Positions 1 to 8,235 of a DNA stretch of 64,000 nucleotides are shown one piece after another. The notes beneath the pieces are model-generated. The model ran no database searches, was not told the origin of the DNA, and was given only the letters and a program-made list of their open reading frames with translations. This stretch comes from Selenomonas ruminantium AC2024 (GTDB taxonomy: Bacteria; Bacillota; Negativicutes; Selenomonadales; Selenomonadaceae). The stretch lies in assembly GCF_000687995.1 (NCBI RefSeq), contig NZ_JIAC01000001.1:806001-870000 (forward strand), given 5' to 3'. The position numbers were made by a program, and so were the translations under genes. Position 1 is the stretch's first letter. Each line of letters begins with the position of its first letter.

Positions 1-23
1 AGGTCGATATCGCGCCGGGCCAT
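1..23 (-). CDS. Start of a divergent gene, truncated by the window edge
   Basis: On the minus strand an ATG at 23-21 opens a frame (M A R R D I D) that runs off the window. It is preceded by an AAAGGGG ribosome-binding site about 8 bases upstream and by a strong promoter at 57-86. Only seven codons are visible, so no function can be given. Confidence 0.4.
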
Positions 24-56
24 GGATTCAGCCCCTTTCTGAAGATAGTTTCCTTC

Positions 57-86
57 ATTATACCGCCAGTGGGGAGGATTTGACAA
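57..86 (-). promoter_or_regulatory. Sigma-70-type promoter of the truncated leftmost gene
   Basis: Read on the minus strand there is TTGTCA (86-81), an 18-base spacer and a perfect TATAAT (62-57). The predicted start near position 50 leaves a short leader before the ATG at 23. This is the best argument that a real gene begins at the left edge. Confidence 0.55.
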
Positions 87-149
87 ATGAAAAGGCGTAT
101 AATTAGCAGTGAGAATTGCGTAGGACAAATGACAGAAGGATGGAACATT

Positions 150-3100
150 ATGCTGAAAGATGGCTTGTATGAAAAAGTAGTCAGCGATTCATTGTCAGAT
201 GAGCTGGCTGCGTTACCGCATAAATATAAAGAACTGGCTGCTATTGATAAGGCAGAGGCGGCTAAGATTTTAGCGCAGTATGTGGCGGCTGTAGTCGAGC
301 GGGGCTTAAAGTCGGTGCGGGATAATAGCGAAGATATTGCGAGCCAGGTGTCTCTGGTGAATGAAATTATCGCTACGGTTCAGGAGAAAACGCAGGAACA
401 GGATTTTTCTGCCATGAAGGTGGAGGAGACAGGACAGCAACTGTTGGCATTATATGACCGGCAGGATAGCATTCTGGCTTTGGGGGCTAGGGGAAAGGAT
501 AAAGTTGACCGGCCGGAGACTTCGCTGGCGCAATCCAGTCTGTTTACCGGGGCTGTCCATGAGCCGCAGATGTATACGGAGCTGAAAAAGGAAATTGCCA
601 GTTGCAATCGCATTGACATGTTGGTGTCCTTTATTAAGTGGAGTGGCTTGCGGCTGCTGATGGAGGAGTTGCAACACTTCACCCAAAACGGCGGCAAGTT
701 GCGGATTATCACCACTTCCTACATGGGGGCTACGGATGTCAAGGCAATCAAAGAGCTCAGCAAATTGTTAAATACAGAAATCAAAGTCAGTTACGATACC
801 CAGCGTACGCGGCTGCATGCCAAGGCGTATGTGTTTTATCGGGATACGGGGTACACGACGGCTTATATCGGTTCATCCAATCTTTCGCAGGCGGCCATGT
901 CCAGCGGCTTGGAGTGGAACGTAAAAATTACGGCGCAGGACCAGCCGGAGACTTTGGCGAAGATTGCGGCTACGTTTGCCAGCTATTGGGAAAGCCGGGA
1001 GTTTGAAATCTATACAGAGGCTGAGGAACTGCGCCTGTATCGGGCTTTGCGTGATGAGAAATACTTTAAGGAGGGCAATACCACCCGCTATACGTTGGAT
1101 GTGCGGCCCTATTCTTATCAGCAGGAAATACTGGATAAACTGGCGGCAGAGCGGGCTGTGCGGGGGTTATATCGCAATCTCTTAGTGGCTGCCACTGGTA
1201 CGGGCAAGACGGTTATTGCCGCCTTTGATTATGCCCGCTTTTGCAGGGAGAATTCTGGGCGGCCGAATCGGCTGCTCTTTGTGGCACATCGGCAGGAGAT
1301 TTTGAAGCAAAGCCTTTCTACATTTCAGGCAGTGCTGAAGGACAATAATTTTGGTGAACTTTTTGTGGGCCAGTATACGCCAAAGGCTATTGACCAGCTC
1401 TTTATCTCCATCCAAACCTTTAATTCGCAGGATTTTACCACGAAGACCAGTCCTGACTTTTACGATTTTATCGTGGTGGATGAAATTCATCATGGCCCGG
1501 CTGACAGTTACCAGAAGCTGCTGAATTATTACCGGCCCAAGATTTTGTTGGGGCTTACAGCCACGCCGGAACGATTGGATGGAAAAAGTGTTCTGCCTTA
1601 CTTCGGGGATAGGATTGCAGCAGAAATCCGGTTGCCGGAGGCCATCGAGCGGAAGCTCTTGTGTCCTTTCCAGTATTTTGGTGTTACCGATAATGTGGAT
1701 TTGACGGATGTAAAATGGACGGCAGGTGGTTACGATAAGCAGGCACTTAGCAATGTGTACAGCCTCAGCGGTAAGGTAGCAGAACGGCGGGCGGATTTAA
1801 TCGTCAACTCGTTGCAGCGCTATGTGACGGATGTACTGGCAGTAAAGGGGCTGGGCTTTTGTGTCAGCGTCGAACATGCCAGCTTTATGAGTGACTATTT
1901 CAATCAGATGGGGATTCCGTCCTTGTGCCTTACGGGGCAATCTCCCCAGGCTGATAGGGATAGCGCACGAAAGCGGTTGGCGCAAGGGAAGCTGACCTTT
2001 ATCTTTGTTGTGGATATTTATAACGAAGGGGTAGATATTCCAGAAATCAATACGGTACTCTTTCTGCGCCCGACGGAATCCCTGACCATCTTTTTGCAGC
2101 AGTTGGGGCGTGGATTGCGCCTTTCGCCGGATAAGGAATGTTTGACCGTACTGGATTTTATCGGGCAGGCCAACAAAAAATACAGTTTTACGCACAAATT
2201 TGCGGCGCTTTTAGGCAATACTTCTCATAGTGTACAGCAGGAAGTGGAAAATGGCTTCGTCTCTGCACCAAAGGGATGCTATATTCAGTTGGAAAAACAA
2301 GCGGCTAAGTATATTCTGGATAACATCAAAGGGGCTTATGATACCCTGCGGGGGATAGCTGGACATATTGCCAGCTTTGCCGATGATAGTGGGTTGACCT
2401 TGACGCTGGCAAATTTTTTGCACTACCATCACATGGACCCGCGTCAGCTTTACCGGCAAAAGAGTTGGCAAAGTTTTACCCGCATGTGTGTGCGGGCGGG
2501 CGTACAGGCTGATTTTGAGCCGGAACCATTGGAAGAGCAGGTAAATCTGAGTATCGTCTTTCAGAAGCTCGCCGTGGCAGATTCCCAGCGGTGGATAAAA
2601 TTTTTGCTGAACTTGTTGCCCCGCTTGGCGGAGACGGATTTTGACTGTCTTTCCTTGTTAGAAGCACGGATGCTACAGATGTTTTACGTAACGGTATGGG
2701 GCGAATATGCAAGTGATTGGCAGGCCGGGAACGTGCGGGATAATCTTGCAGCGTTGGCGAATAGTCCCCATATTTTAGCCGAAATGCAGGAGCTTTTGCG
2801 TTATCAACTGGATGGCATTGACTTTATTGATGAATCGGTGGATATTGGCTTTGCCTGCCCGTTGGATTTGCATTGCACTTATACCCGTGACCAGATATTG
2901 GTAGCGATGGATTTTGACAAGCCAAATACTGTGCGTGAGGGGGTTAAGTGGTTGGAGGACAAGCAAACAGATTTGTTTTTTGTAACCTTGAACAAGGCGG
3001 ATAAGGAATATTCGCCCACGACCATGTATGATGATTATTCACTCAATGAATGGCTGTTTCATTGGCAGAGTCAGAGCGTAACGACGGTGGAATCGCCTAC

Positions 3101-3326
3101 GGGGCAACGTTATCTTCATCATCAGGAACAGGGCAGTAACATCCTTTTGTTCGTGAGGGAGTTTAAGAAGGACAATCTGACTGGCGGCGCCGCGGCCTAT
3201 ACCTATTTGGGGCGGGCGAATTACGTAAGCCATGAAGGCGAAAAGCCTATCAATATCGTGTGGAAGCTGGAACAGCCCATTCCAGCAAAATTCCTGAAAA
3301 AGACCAATAAACTCGCAGTGGGCTGA
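150..3326 (+). CDS. PLD nuclease-DExH helicase fusion (SSL2-like, DUF3427 type)
   Basis: A protein of about 1058 residues combines a phospholipase-D-type nuclease with a superfamily 2 helicase. An HxK motif (LHAKAYVF, about residue 222) followed by GSSNLS is the PLD half-site. AATGTGKT (about 348) is Walker A, VVDEIHH (about 444) is motif II and QQLGRGLR (about 650) is motif VI. The last ~400 residues match the layout of the DUF3427 tail from memory of the family. I chose ATG 150 because relatives begin near a G-(I/L)-YE motif and AGAAGGA lies just upstream; ATG 87 with GGGGAGG is an alternative adding 21 residues. Such proteins are often proposed to act in DNA repair or phage defence, but nothing here proves it. 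It stands alone, divergent from the left-edge gene, and ends at a shared terminator. Confidence 0.85.
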   Translation: MLKDGLYEKVVSDSLSDELAALPHKYKELAAIDKAEAAKILAQYVAAVVERGLKSVRDNSEDIASQVSLVNEIIATVQEKTQEQDFSAMKVEETGQQLLALYDRQDSILALGARGKDKVDRPETSLAQSSLFTGAVHEPQMYTELKKEIASCNRIDMLVSFIKWSGLRLLMEELQHFTQNGGKLRIITTSYMGATDVKAIKELSKLLNTEIKVSYDTQRTRLHAKAYVFYRDTGYTTAYIGSSNLSQAAMSSGLEWNVKITAQDQPETLAKIAATFASYWESREFEIYTEAEELRLYRALRDEKYFKEGNTTRYTLDVRPYSYQQEILDKLAAERAVRGLYRNLLVAATGTGKTVIAAFDYARFCRENSGRPNRLLFVAHRQEILKQSLSTFQAVLKDNNFGELFVGQYTPKAIDQLFISIQTFNSQDFTTKTSPDFYDFIVVDEIHHGPADSYQKLLNYYRPKILLGLTATPERLDGKSVLPYFGDRIAAEIRLPEAIERKLLCPFQYFGVTDNVDLTDVKWTAGGYDKQALSNVYSLSGKVAERRADLIVNSLQRYVTDVLAVKGLGFCVSVEHASFMSDYFNQMGIPSLCLTGQSPQADRDSARKRLAQGKLTFIFVVDIYNEGVDIPEINTVLFLRPTESLTIFLQQLGRGLRLSPDKECLTVLDFIGQANKKYSFTHKFAALLGNTSHSVQQEVENGFVSAPKGCYIQLEKQAAKYILDNIKGAYDTLRGIAGHIASFADDSGLTLTLANFLHYHHMDPRQLYRQKSWQSFTRMCVRAGVQADFEPEPLEEQVNLSIVFQKLAVADSQRWIKFLLNLLPRLAETDFDCLSLLEARMLQMFYVTVWGEYASDWQAGNVRDNLAALANSPHILAEMQELLRYQLDGIDFIDESVDIGFACPLDLHCTYTRDQILVAMDFDKPNTVREGVKWLEDKQTDLFFVTLNKADKEYSPTTMYDDYSLNEWLFHWQSQSVTTVESPTGQRYLHHQEQGSNILLFVREFKKDNLTGGAAAYTYLGRANYVSHEGEKPINIVWKLEQPIPAKFLKKTNKLAVG

Positions 3327-3340
3327 TATATTTTTATGAC

Positions 3341-3377
3341 AAAAAAGCTGTTGCACATTTTTGCGCAACAGCTTTTT
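3341..3377. terminator. Bidirectional intrinsic terminator
   Basis: A 13-bp stem (AAAAAGCTGTTGC with its complement) is flanked by A and T tracts on both strands. It serves the helicase on the plus strand and the converging transporter gene on the minus strand. Confidence 0.85.
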
Positions 3378-3387
3378 CTTTGTTGAA

Positions 3388-4347
3388 CTATTTTGCGGTC
3401 TGCACTTCCGGCAGTTCTTCTTTGTTCATTTTACTGGACAGATAATTGGCTGCAAGTGAGCCGGAGATGTTGTGCCAAACGCTGAAGATGGCGCCGGGGA
3501 TGGCAGCGGCAGGGCCGAAGTGGAGCATGGCTAGGCTAGTCGCTAAGCCGGAATTTTGCATGCCGACTTCAATGGAGATAGCCTTGGCTTTGGCAATATC
3601 CATATGAAGGGCCTTTGCCAGCAAAAAGCCGGTGCCGTAGCCCAAAAGGTTATGGCACATAACAACAGCCATAATCAAGAGACCGGTTTCCATGATTTTC
3701 TGAGAGCTTACGGCAACTACGCCGCCGACAATCAGCACAATGGCGATAACGGAAACCAGTGGCAGGACTTTGACGACTTTTTGTACCTGCGCCTCAAAGA
3801 AGGAATTGATGATAAGCCCTGCGACGATGGGCAGAATGACCACCTGTACAATGGACATCATCATGGCCGCCAGGGAGATTTCCACCCAGGCGCCTGCCAG
3901 CCACCAGGTCAGGAGCGGGGTGACAATCGGAGCCAGTACGGTGGTGGTCATCGTCATGGATACCGACAGCGCCACATCCCCGCGGGCCAGGTACGTCATG
4001 ACATTAGAAGAGGTGCCTCCGGGGCAGGTGCCGACGAGGATTACACCAGCGGCAAGCTCAGGTGGCAGGCCGAAAGCTGTAGCCAGAAAATAAGCCAGCA
4101 GGGGCATAATGGTGAACTGAGCCAGCGCGCCAATGAATACATCCCGAGGCCGTTGGAACACCAGCTTGAAATCTGCAAGCTTTAAGGTCATGCCCATGCC
4201 GAACATGACGATGCCCAGCAGCATGGTGATGTTCGGGGCTGCCCATTTGAAGCTCATGGGTTCAATCAGGGCAATGGCCGCGATGGCGATAACCAGTACC
4301 GCCATGTACTTGGAGATAAGAGCACTTAGTTTTTCCAGATAATACAT
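3388..4347 (-). CDS. BASS-family sodium-dependent organic anion transporter
   Basis: This 319-residue protein is almost wholly hydrophobic, with about nine to ten membrane segments. It carries the bile acid:sodium symporter family features: an N-terminal GMGMTLKLADF stretch, then LVGTCPGGTSSNVMTYLARGD (the sodium-site region) and a C-terminal EVGMQNSGLA motif. Bacterial members of this size move pantoate/pantothenate, other organic acids or bile acids; the substrate cannot be read from the sequence. The start follows GAGGAAAGGA. It is a single-gene unit with its own promoter (4408-4380) and terminator. Confidence 0.85.
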   Translation of the reverse strand: MYYLEKLSALISKYMAVLVIAIAAIALIEPMSFKWAAPNITMLLGIVMFGMGMTLKLADFKLVFQRPRDVFIGALAQFTIMPLLAYFLATAFGLPPELAAGVILVGTCPGGTSSNVMTYLARGDVALSVSMTMTTTVLAPIVTPLLTWWLAGAWVEISLAAMMMSIVQVVILPIVAGLIINSFFEAQVQKVVKVLPLVSVIAIVLIVGGVVAVSSQKIMETGLLIMAVVMCHNLLGYGTGFLLAKALHMDIAKAKAISIEVGMQNSGLATSLAMLHFGPAAAIPGAIFSVWHNISGSLAANYLSSKMNKEELPEVQTAK

Positions 4348-4379
4348 AAGACCAAATCCTTTCCTCTATGATGTTTACA

Positions 4380-4408
4380 ATGTTACAAGTGTATATAAGA
4401 AAAGTCAA
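4380..4408 (-). promoter_or_regulatory. Promoter of the BASS transporter
   Basis: On the minus strand TTGACT (4408-4403) and TAACAT (4385-4380) are separated by 17 bases, about 30 bases upstream of the ATG. Confidence 0.5.
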
Positions 4409-4461
4409 GGATAAAAATGGATAATTGTTTCTATATAACGGAAAAAATATTACACCTAGTA

Positions 4462-4490
4462 TTGAACTGGGTGAGAAAAAGTGCTACAAT
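4462..4490 (+). promoter_or_regulatory. Promoter of the ECF S-component gene
   Basis: TTGAAC (4462-4467), a 17-base spacer and TACAAT (4485-4490) lie 30 bases before the ATG at 4521. The position also argues against any start upstream of 4521. Confidence 0.6.
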
Positions 4491-4520
4491 GTGTCCATAT
4501 TGAGCAAAAGGAGGAGTTTT

Positions 4521-5048
4521 ATGCATACTTTGAATGTAGAAAAAAGCCGCTGGACGGCGCGAGAGATTAGTCTTACGGCGGCCATGACGGCTGTGGTGTT
4601 CTTATTGACGTTTGTGCCCAAGATTCCCATTCCTTTGGGCTATGCCCATTTGGGAGATGCGGCCATCTTTGTGATGGTCTGCCTGGCAGGGCGGCGGGAA
4701 GCCTTGGTGGCTGCCTGTGCCGGTTCCATGCTGGCGGATTTTATGGGAGGATTCCCCCTGTGGATAGGGCCGACCCTCATCATCAAATGGGCCATGGCTG
4801 AAACGTTCCTGCACGTATCTGACATGTCAAATGAGGATTTTATAAAATCTCCCCGCACGCTGTTGGCGCTCGTGCTGGCCTGCCTGGTGATGGCGGCCGG
4901 GTATACGGCCTTCGGGGCGGTGCTCTATGACAGTCTGGCCGCAGGACTCGCTTCAGCCCCGGGACTTTTGGCTGAGGGGGCCGTGAATATTCTGGCCTTC
5001 TATGGTGCTATCAAGCCGTTGGAAAAACTGTTTCAAAGCCGTTTGTAA
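4521..5048 (+). CDS. ECF transporter substrate-binding (S) component
   Basis: A 175-residue integral membrane protein with about five to six hydrophobic segments. The pattern after the first segment (PKIPIPLGYAHLGDAAIFV), then GRREALVAACAGSMLADFMGG, is typical of the S subunits of energy-coupling factor vitamin importers. These bind a vitamin or its precursor and share an EcfA/A'/T module normally encoded elsewhere. No energizing subunit and no riboswitch is adjacent, so the substrate is open. AAGGAGGAG sits upstream of ATG 4521, which I prefer to the longer frame beginning at 4425 because that start lies upstream of the promoter. A terminator follows the stop codon. Confidence 0.75.
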   Translation: MHTLNVEKSRWTAREISLTAAMTAVVFLLTFVPKIPIPLGYAHLGDAAIFVMVCLAGRREALVAACAGSMLADFMGGFPLWIGPTLIIKWAMAETFLHVSDMSNEDFIKSPRTLLALVLACLVMAAGYTAFGAVLYDSLAAGLASAPGLLAEGAVNILAFYGAIKPLEKLFQSRL

Positions 5049-5062
5049 TTGCATAAGTCATG

Positions 5063-5092
5063 AAAGGCTGCTAACAAAAAGCAGTCTTTTTT
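5063..5092 (+). terminator. Intrinsic terminator after the ECF gene
   Basis: The stem AAGGCTGCT/AGCAGTCTT has one G-T pair and is followed by TTTTTT. Confidence 0.75.
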
Positions 5093-5112
5093 ACATCTTG
5101 CAATGATATAAA

Positions 5113-5158
5113 AATAACAAAAATAATATATGATATTGTTTTTGTTATTGCAAATAAC
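5113..5158 (+). promoter_or_regulatory. Palindromic operator cluster of the gluconate operon
   Basis: Two overlapping palindromes cover the -35 region. The first has 17-base arms (5113-5129 and 5133-5149) with one mismatch and a 3-base centre. The second is GTTATT-GCA-AATAAC (5144-5158). AATAAC/GTTATT half-sites therefore occur three times. The placement over the -35 box suggests repression. The regulator is unknown; the RpiR-type gene at 9651 is the obvious candidate by context only. Confidence 0.55.
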
Positions 5159-5176
5159 AGGAGGGCATGTTATAAT
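5148..5176 (+). promoter_or_regulatory. Promoter of the gluconate operon
   Basis: TTGCAA (5148-5153), 17 bases and TATAAT (5171-5176), about 50 bases before the kinase start. The -35 box lies inside the palindrome cluster. Confidence 0.7.
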
Positions 5177-5225
5177 GACTTTGTGAATGAAAGATGTATA
5201 ACATTTTATATAAGGAGTGATGATA

Positions 5226-6776
5226 GTGAATATTCAATATCGTCAGGAATCCGTTTGGATTGGCATTGATGTGGGAACCACCGGGGTTCGTGCTATTGCC
5301 TATGATATTACCGGCAGAAAGGTAGCGGCAGCAGAAGCCTTTTATCCGTTGCTTACGCCGCACCCGAATTGGGCTGAGGAAAATCCGGCGCAGATTTTTT
5401 CAGCAGTGCAGGAGGTAGTTGGCAAGGCCGCAGCTGACTTGAGATACAAGAGCCGTCAGCTGGCAGGTATTTCGTTGAGTACGGTCATGCATAGTTTTGC
5501 CGGATTGGACGCGAACTATCAGCCGCTGATGGATATGCAGACCTGGGCAGATAGCCGCAGTGCGGAAATCGTGCGGGAAATGAAAACAGATGAAGACTTA
5601 TGCCACCGTTTTTATGAGAAGACCGGCTGCCCAATCCATGCCTCTTATCCGCTGGCTAAAGTGCTTTGGCTGCGCAAGAATCATCCGGATTTGTTTAGGC
5701 AGATGCGCTATGTGGGTTCGTTGAAGGATTATATCTTCTATGGGCTGACAGGTAAATGGCTCATTGATCATTCGGCAGCCAGTACCAGTGGTTTATACAA
5801 CGAAGTGAAGATGGATTGGGATGATGAAATACTCGACTATGCAGGGCTAAAAAAGGCACAGCTGCCGCCAGTTGTATCTACGACACATATGGAGAAATTG
5901 CAGGATGGTGCAGCTCAAGCTATGGGATTGCCTGCAGGCCTGCCGGTGGTTATCGGCGCGACGGACGGTGTACTGGTCAATGTGGGCATTGGGGCCGTAC
6001 AGCCGGGGCAGCTCAGTGCGACAATCGGCACCAGTGGCGCTCTGCGGATGCTGACGGAAAAACCACTGACGGATAAGAAGATGCGTACATGGTGTTATAA
6101 TCTCGTGGACGATATGTGGGTAGCCGGTGGAGCTATCAATAATGGCGGTATGATTCTGCGTTGGGTGCGGGACAAGGTTTGTCACTATACGCCTCATCAT
6201 CTGGAAAATCTCGATGTGGATGGTTATGACCTCATGACCATGAAGGCAGCGCATGTGGCGGCTGGAGCGGAAGGCCTCATCATGCTGCCAAGCTTTACCG
6301 GAGAACGCGCGCCTTATTGGAATTCAGAACTTCGGGGGATGTTTTTTGGACTGTCCCTGAATCACAGCCGTTCCCATATGATTCGTGCCTGCATGGAGGG
6401 GATTGCTTACAGCATGAACGCGGTAATGCTGGCATTGCGGGATTTTGGGGAAATCAAGGATATTCGGGTTAGCGGCAGTTTCACAAAGTCAGAACTATGG
6501 CTGCAGATTCTGGCCAATGTACTCAATGAAGAACTGATTTTGCCCGACAACAGCGAAGGTGCAGCTTTTGGGGCGGCGGTGCTGGGCTTTATTGCCAGTC
6601 ATGAACTGGCGGGTATCGGCGCGACCAGAGATTTGGTCAAACCCAAGCGGATTATTCGTCCGGATAAGGATGATGTAAAAGTTTATCAGGAACTTTATCG
6701 GATTTATGACCAGTTGTATTGGAAATTGCAGCCGGAACTTGCGGCTATCGCAGCGTTCCAACAGGCGCAGGCATAA
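5226..6776 (+). CDS. gntK: Gluconokinase (FGGY family)
   Basis: A 516-residue FGGY carbohydrate kinase that most likely phosphorylates D-gluconate to 6-phosphogluconate in the cytoplasm. The N-terminal phosphate-1 motif IGIDVGTTGVRAIAYD and the second ATPase half (GATDGVLVNVG, GTSGALR, GERAPYWN) are intact, and length is normal for the family. Specificity is inferred from the operon: the next genes are 6-phosphogluconate dehydrogenase and a GntP permease. TAAGGAG ends at 5217, so GTG 5226 has the right 8-base spacing; the nearby GTG 5217 and ATG 5220 are too close to it. A rare GTG start therefore seems real. It is first in the operon, 12 bases ahead of gnd. Confidence 0.88.
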   Translation: MNIQYRQESVWIGIDVGTTGVRAIAYDITGRKVAAAEAFYPLLTPHPNWAEENPAQIFSAVQEVVGKAAADLRYKSRQLAGISLSTVMHSFAGLDANYQPLMDMQTWADSRSAEIVREMKTDEDLCHRFYEKTGCPIHASYPLAKVLWLRKNHPDLFRQMRYVGSLKDYIFYGLTGKWLIDHSAASTSGLYNEVKMDWDDEILDYAGLKKAQLPPVVSTTHMEKLQDGAAQAMGLPAGLPVVIGATDGVLVNVGIGAVQPGQLSATIGTSGALRMLTEKPLTDKKMRTWCYNLVDDMWVAGGAINNGGMILRWVRDKVCHYTPHHLENLDVDGYDLMTMKAAHVAAGAEGLIMLPSFTGERAPYWNSELRGMFFGLSLNHSRSHMIRACMEGIAYSMNAVMLALRDFGEIKDIRVSGSFTKSELWLQILANVLNEELILPDNSEGAAFGAAVLGFIASHELAGIGATRDLVKPKRIIRPDKDDVKVYQELYRIYDQLYWKLQPELAAIAAFQQAQA

Positions 6777-6788
6777 GGAGGCAGGATA

Positions 6789-8198
6789 ATGGAAAAGAAA
6801 ATGGATATCGGCATGGTGGGGATGGCCGTGATGGGCAGTAATCTGGCCCTCAATATGGCTGACCATGGCTTTGACGTAGCCTGTTACAATTACACGCCAG
6901 ATTTGACAGAAAAAGTGTTGCGGGAGCATCCACATAAGCATATGCATGGGTTTTTCAATCTGCAGGAGTTTGTGGATTCCCTGCAGAAACCTCGCCGCAT
7001 TATGTTGTTGATTATGGCAGGGGAACCGGTGGATTCCATGATTGAGCAGCTCACGCCACTTTTGGAGCCGGGGGATATTATTCTCGATGGGGGGAATTCT
7101 TACTTTGGGGATACCCGGCGGCGACAAGCAAAGCTCCAACAGGCCGGTATCCATTATTTCGGGGTGGGAATTTCCGGCGGGGAAAATGGCGCTCGCAAGG
7201 GGCCGTGCATCATGCCAGGGGGAGATAAGGAAGCTTATGAATTTGTACGGCCGGTCTATGAGGCTGTAGCGGCTAAGGCAGATGGTCAGCCCTGCTGCAG
7301 TTATATCGGTCCGGATGGAGCCGGGCATTATGTGAAGATGGTGCATAACGGCATTGAATATGCGGATATGCAGTTGATTGCCGAAGCTTATCTGCTATTG
7401 AAATATGCTGGGGGGTATCGCAACAGGCAGATTGCCGAAATCTTTCATCAGTGGAATCAGGGAGAACTCAGAAGTTTCCTGATTGGTATTACGGCAGATA
7501 TCTTTGCTGAAGATGATGAGTCAGGCGGACAATTGCTGGATAAGATTGTGGATAGCGCCGGGCAGAAAGGCACAGGCCGCTGGACCAGTATCGAGGCTTT
7601 GCGGCAGGGGGTGAATACTTCTCTGATTACGGCGGCCTGCAATGCGCGGGTGATGTCTAATCTGTTATCGGAGCGGCAGGAATTGGGCAGAATCATTCAG
7701 CCTGCCTGTGCGGAGACTAAGCTAGATGGTGATTTTGTGGAAATGGTGCGGCAGAGTCTGTACTTGGGCAAGATTGCCGCTTATGCACAGGGGTTTGATC
7801 TTTACCGTTCCGCAGATGTGCATTATGGCTGGCAGTTGGATTTGGGGCAGATTGCCGCGATTTTCCGGGCAGGTTGTATCATTCAGGCAGACTTCCTGAA
7901 TCGAATCACCGCAGCCTTTACCGCTAATCCGCAGCTGGATAATCTGTTGCAGGATACGTTCTTCGCAGGCAAGGTCAATGAAAATCTCGCGGCTCTGCGC
8001 CAGACGGTGGCCCATGCTGTACAGCTGGGGATTCCGGTGCCGGCACTGGCTTGTGCGGTGGAATACATGGATGCCCTGCGCGGTACGCCGTTAGGGGCGA
8101 ATCTGATTCAGGCACAGCGGGATTATTTTGGAGCACACACCTTTAAGCGTATCGATAAAGAAGGCTCGTTCCACCATGAATGGCAGAAAAATTTCTAA
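6789..8198 (+). CDS. gnd: 6-phosphogluconate dehydrogenase, decarboxylating
   Basis: A 469-residue enzyme that oxidises 6-phosphogluconate to ribulose 5-phosphate and CO2. It has the N-terminal dinucleotide motif GMAVMGSNLALNMADHG, the substrate segments LDGGNSYFGDTRRR and GVGISGGENGARKGPCIMPGG, and the catalytic VKMVHNGIEY with its lysine. Length is standard. AAGGAGGCAG lies just before the ATG. Sitting between gluconokinase and the gluconate permease, it is probably the GntZ-type enzyme used for gluconate breakdown rather than a stand-alone pentose-phosphate enzyme, but both roles are possible. Confidence 0.95.
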   Translation: MEKKMDIGMVGMAVMGSNLALNMADHGFDVACYNYTPDLTEKVLREHPHKHMHGFFNLQEFVDSLQKPRRIMLLIMAGEPVDSMIEQLTPLLEPGDIILDGGNSYFGDTRRRQAKLQQAGIHYFGVGISGGENGARKGPCIMPGGDKEAYEFVRPVYEAVAAKADGQPCCSYIGPDGAGHYVKMVHNGIEYADMQLIAEAYLLLKYAGGYRNRQIAEIFHQWNQGELRSFLIGITADIFAEDDESGGQLLDKIVDSAGQKGTGRWTSIEALRQGVNTSLITAACNARVMSNLLSERQELGRIIQPACAETKLDGDFVEMVRQSLYLGKIAAYAQGFDLYRSADVHYGWQLDLGQIAAIFRAGCIIQADFLNRITAAFTANPQLDNLLQDTFFAGKVNENLAALRQTVAHAVQLGIPVPALACAVEYMDALRGTPLGANLIQAQRDYFGAHTFKRIDKEGSFHHEWQKNF

Positions 8199-8235
8199 AA
8201 TTCGCATTCAATTTTGACAAGGGAGGTCTATGATT

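Noticed and set aside
80-103. TTGACA and TATAAT before the helicase gene
   Set aside because: The spacer is only 12 bases, too short for a working sigma-70 promoter. TTGTCA on the other strand with an 18-base spacer is the better reading.
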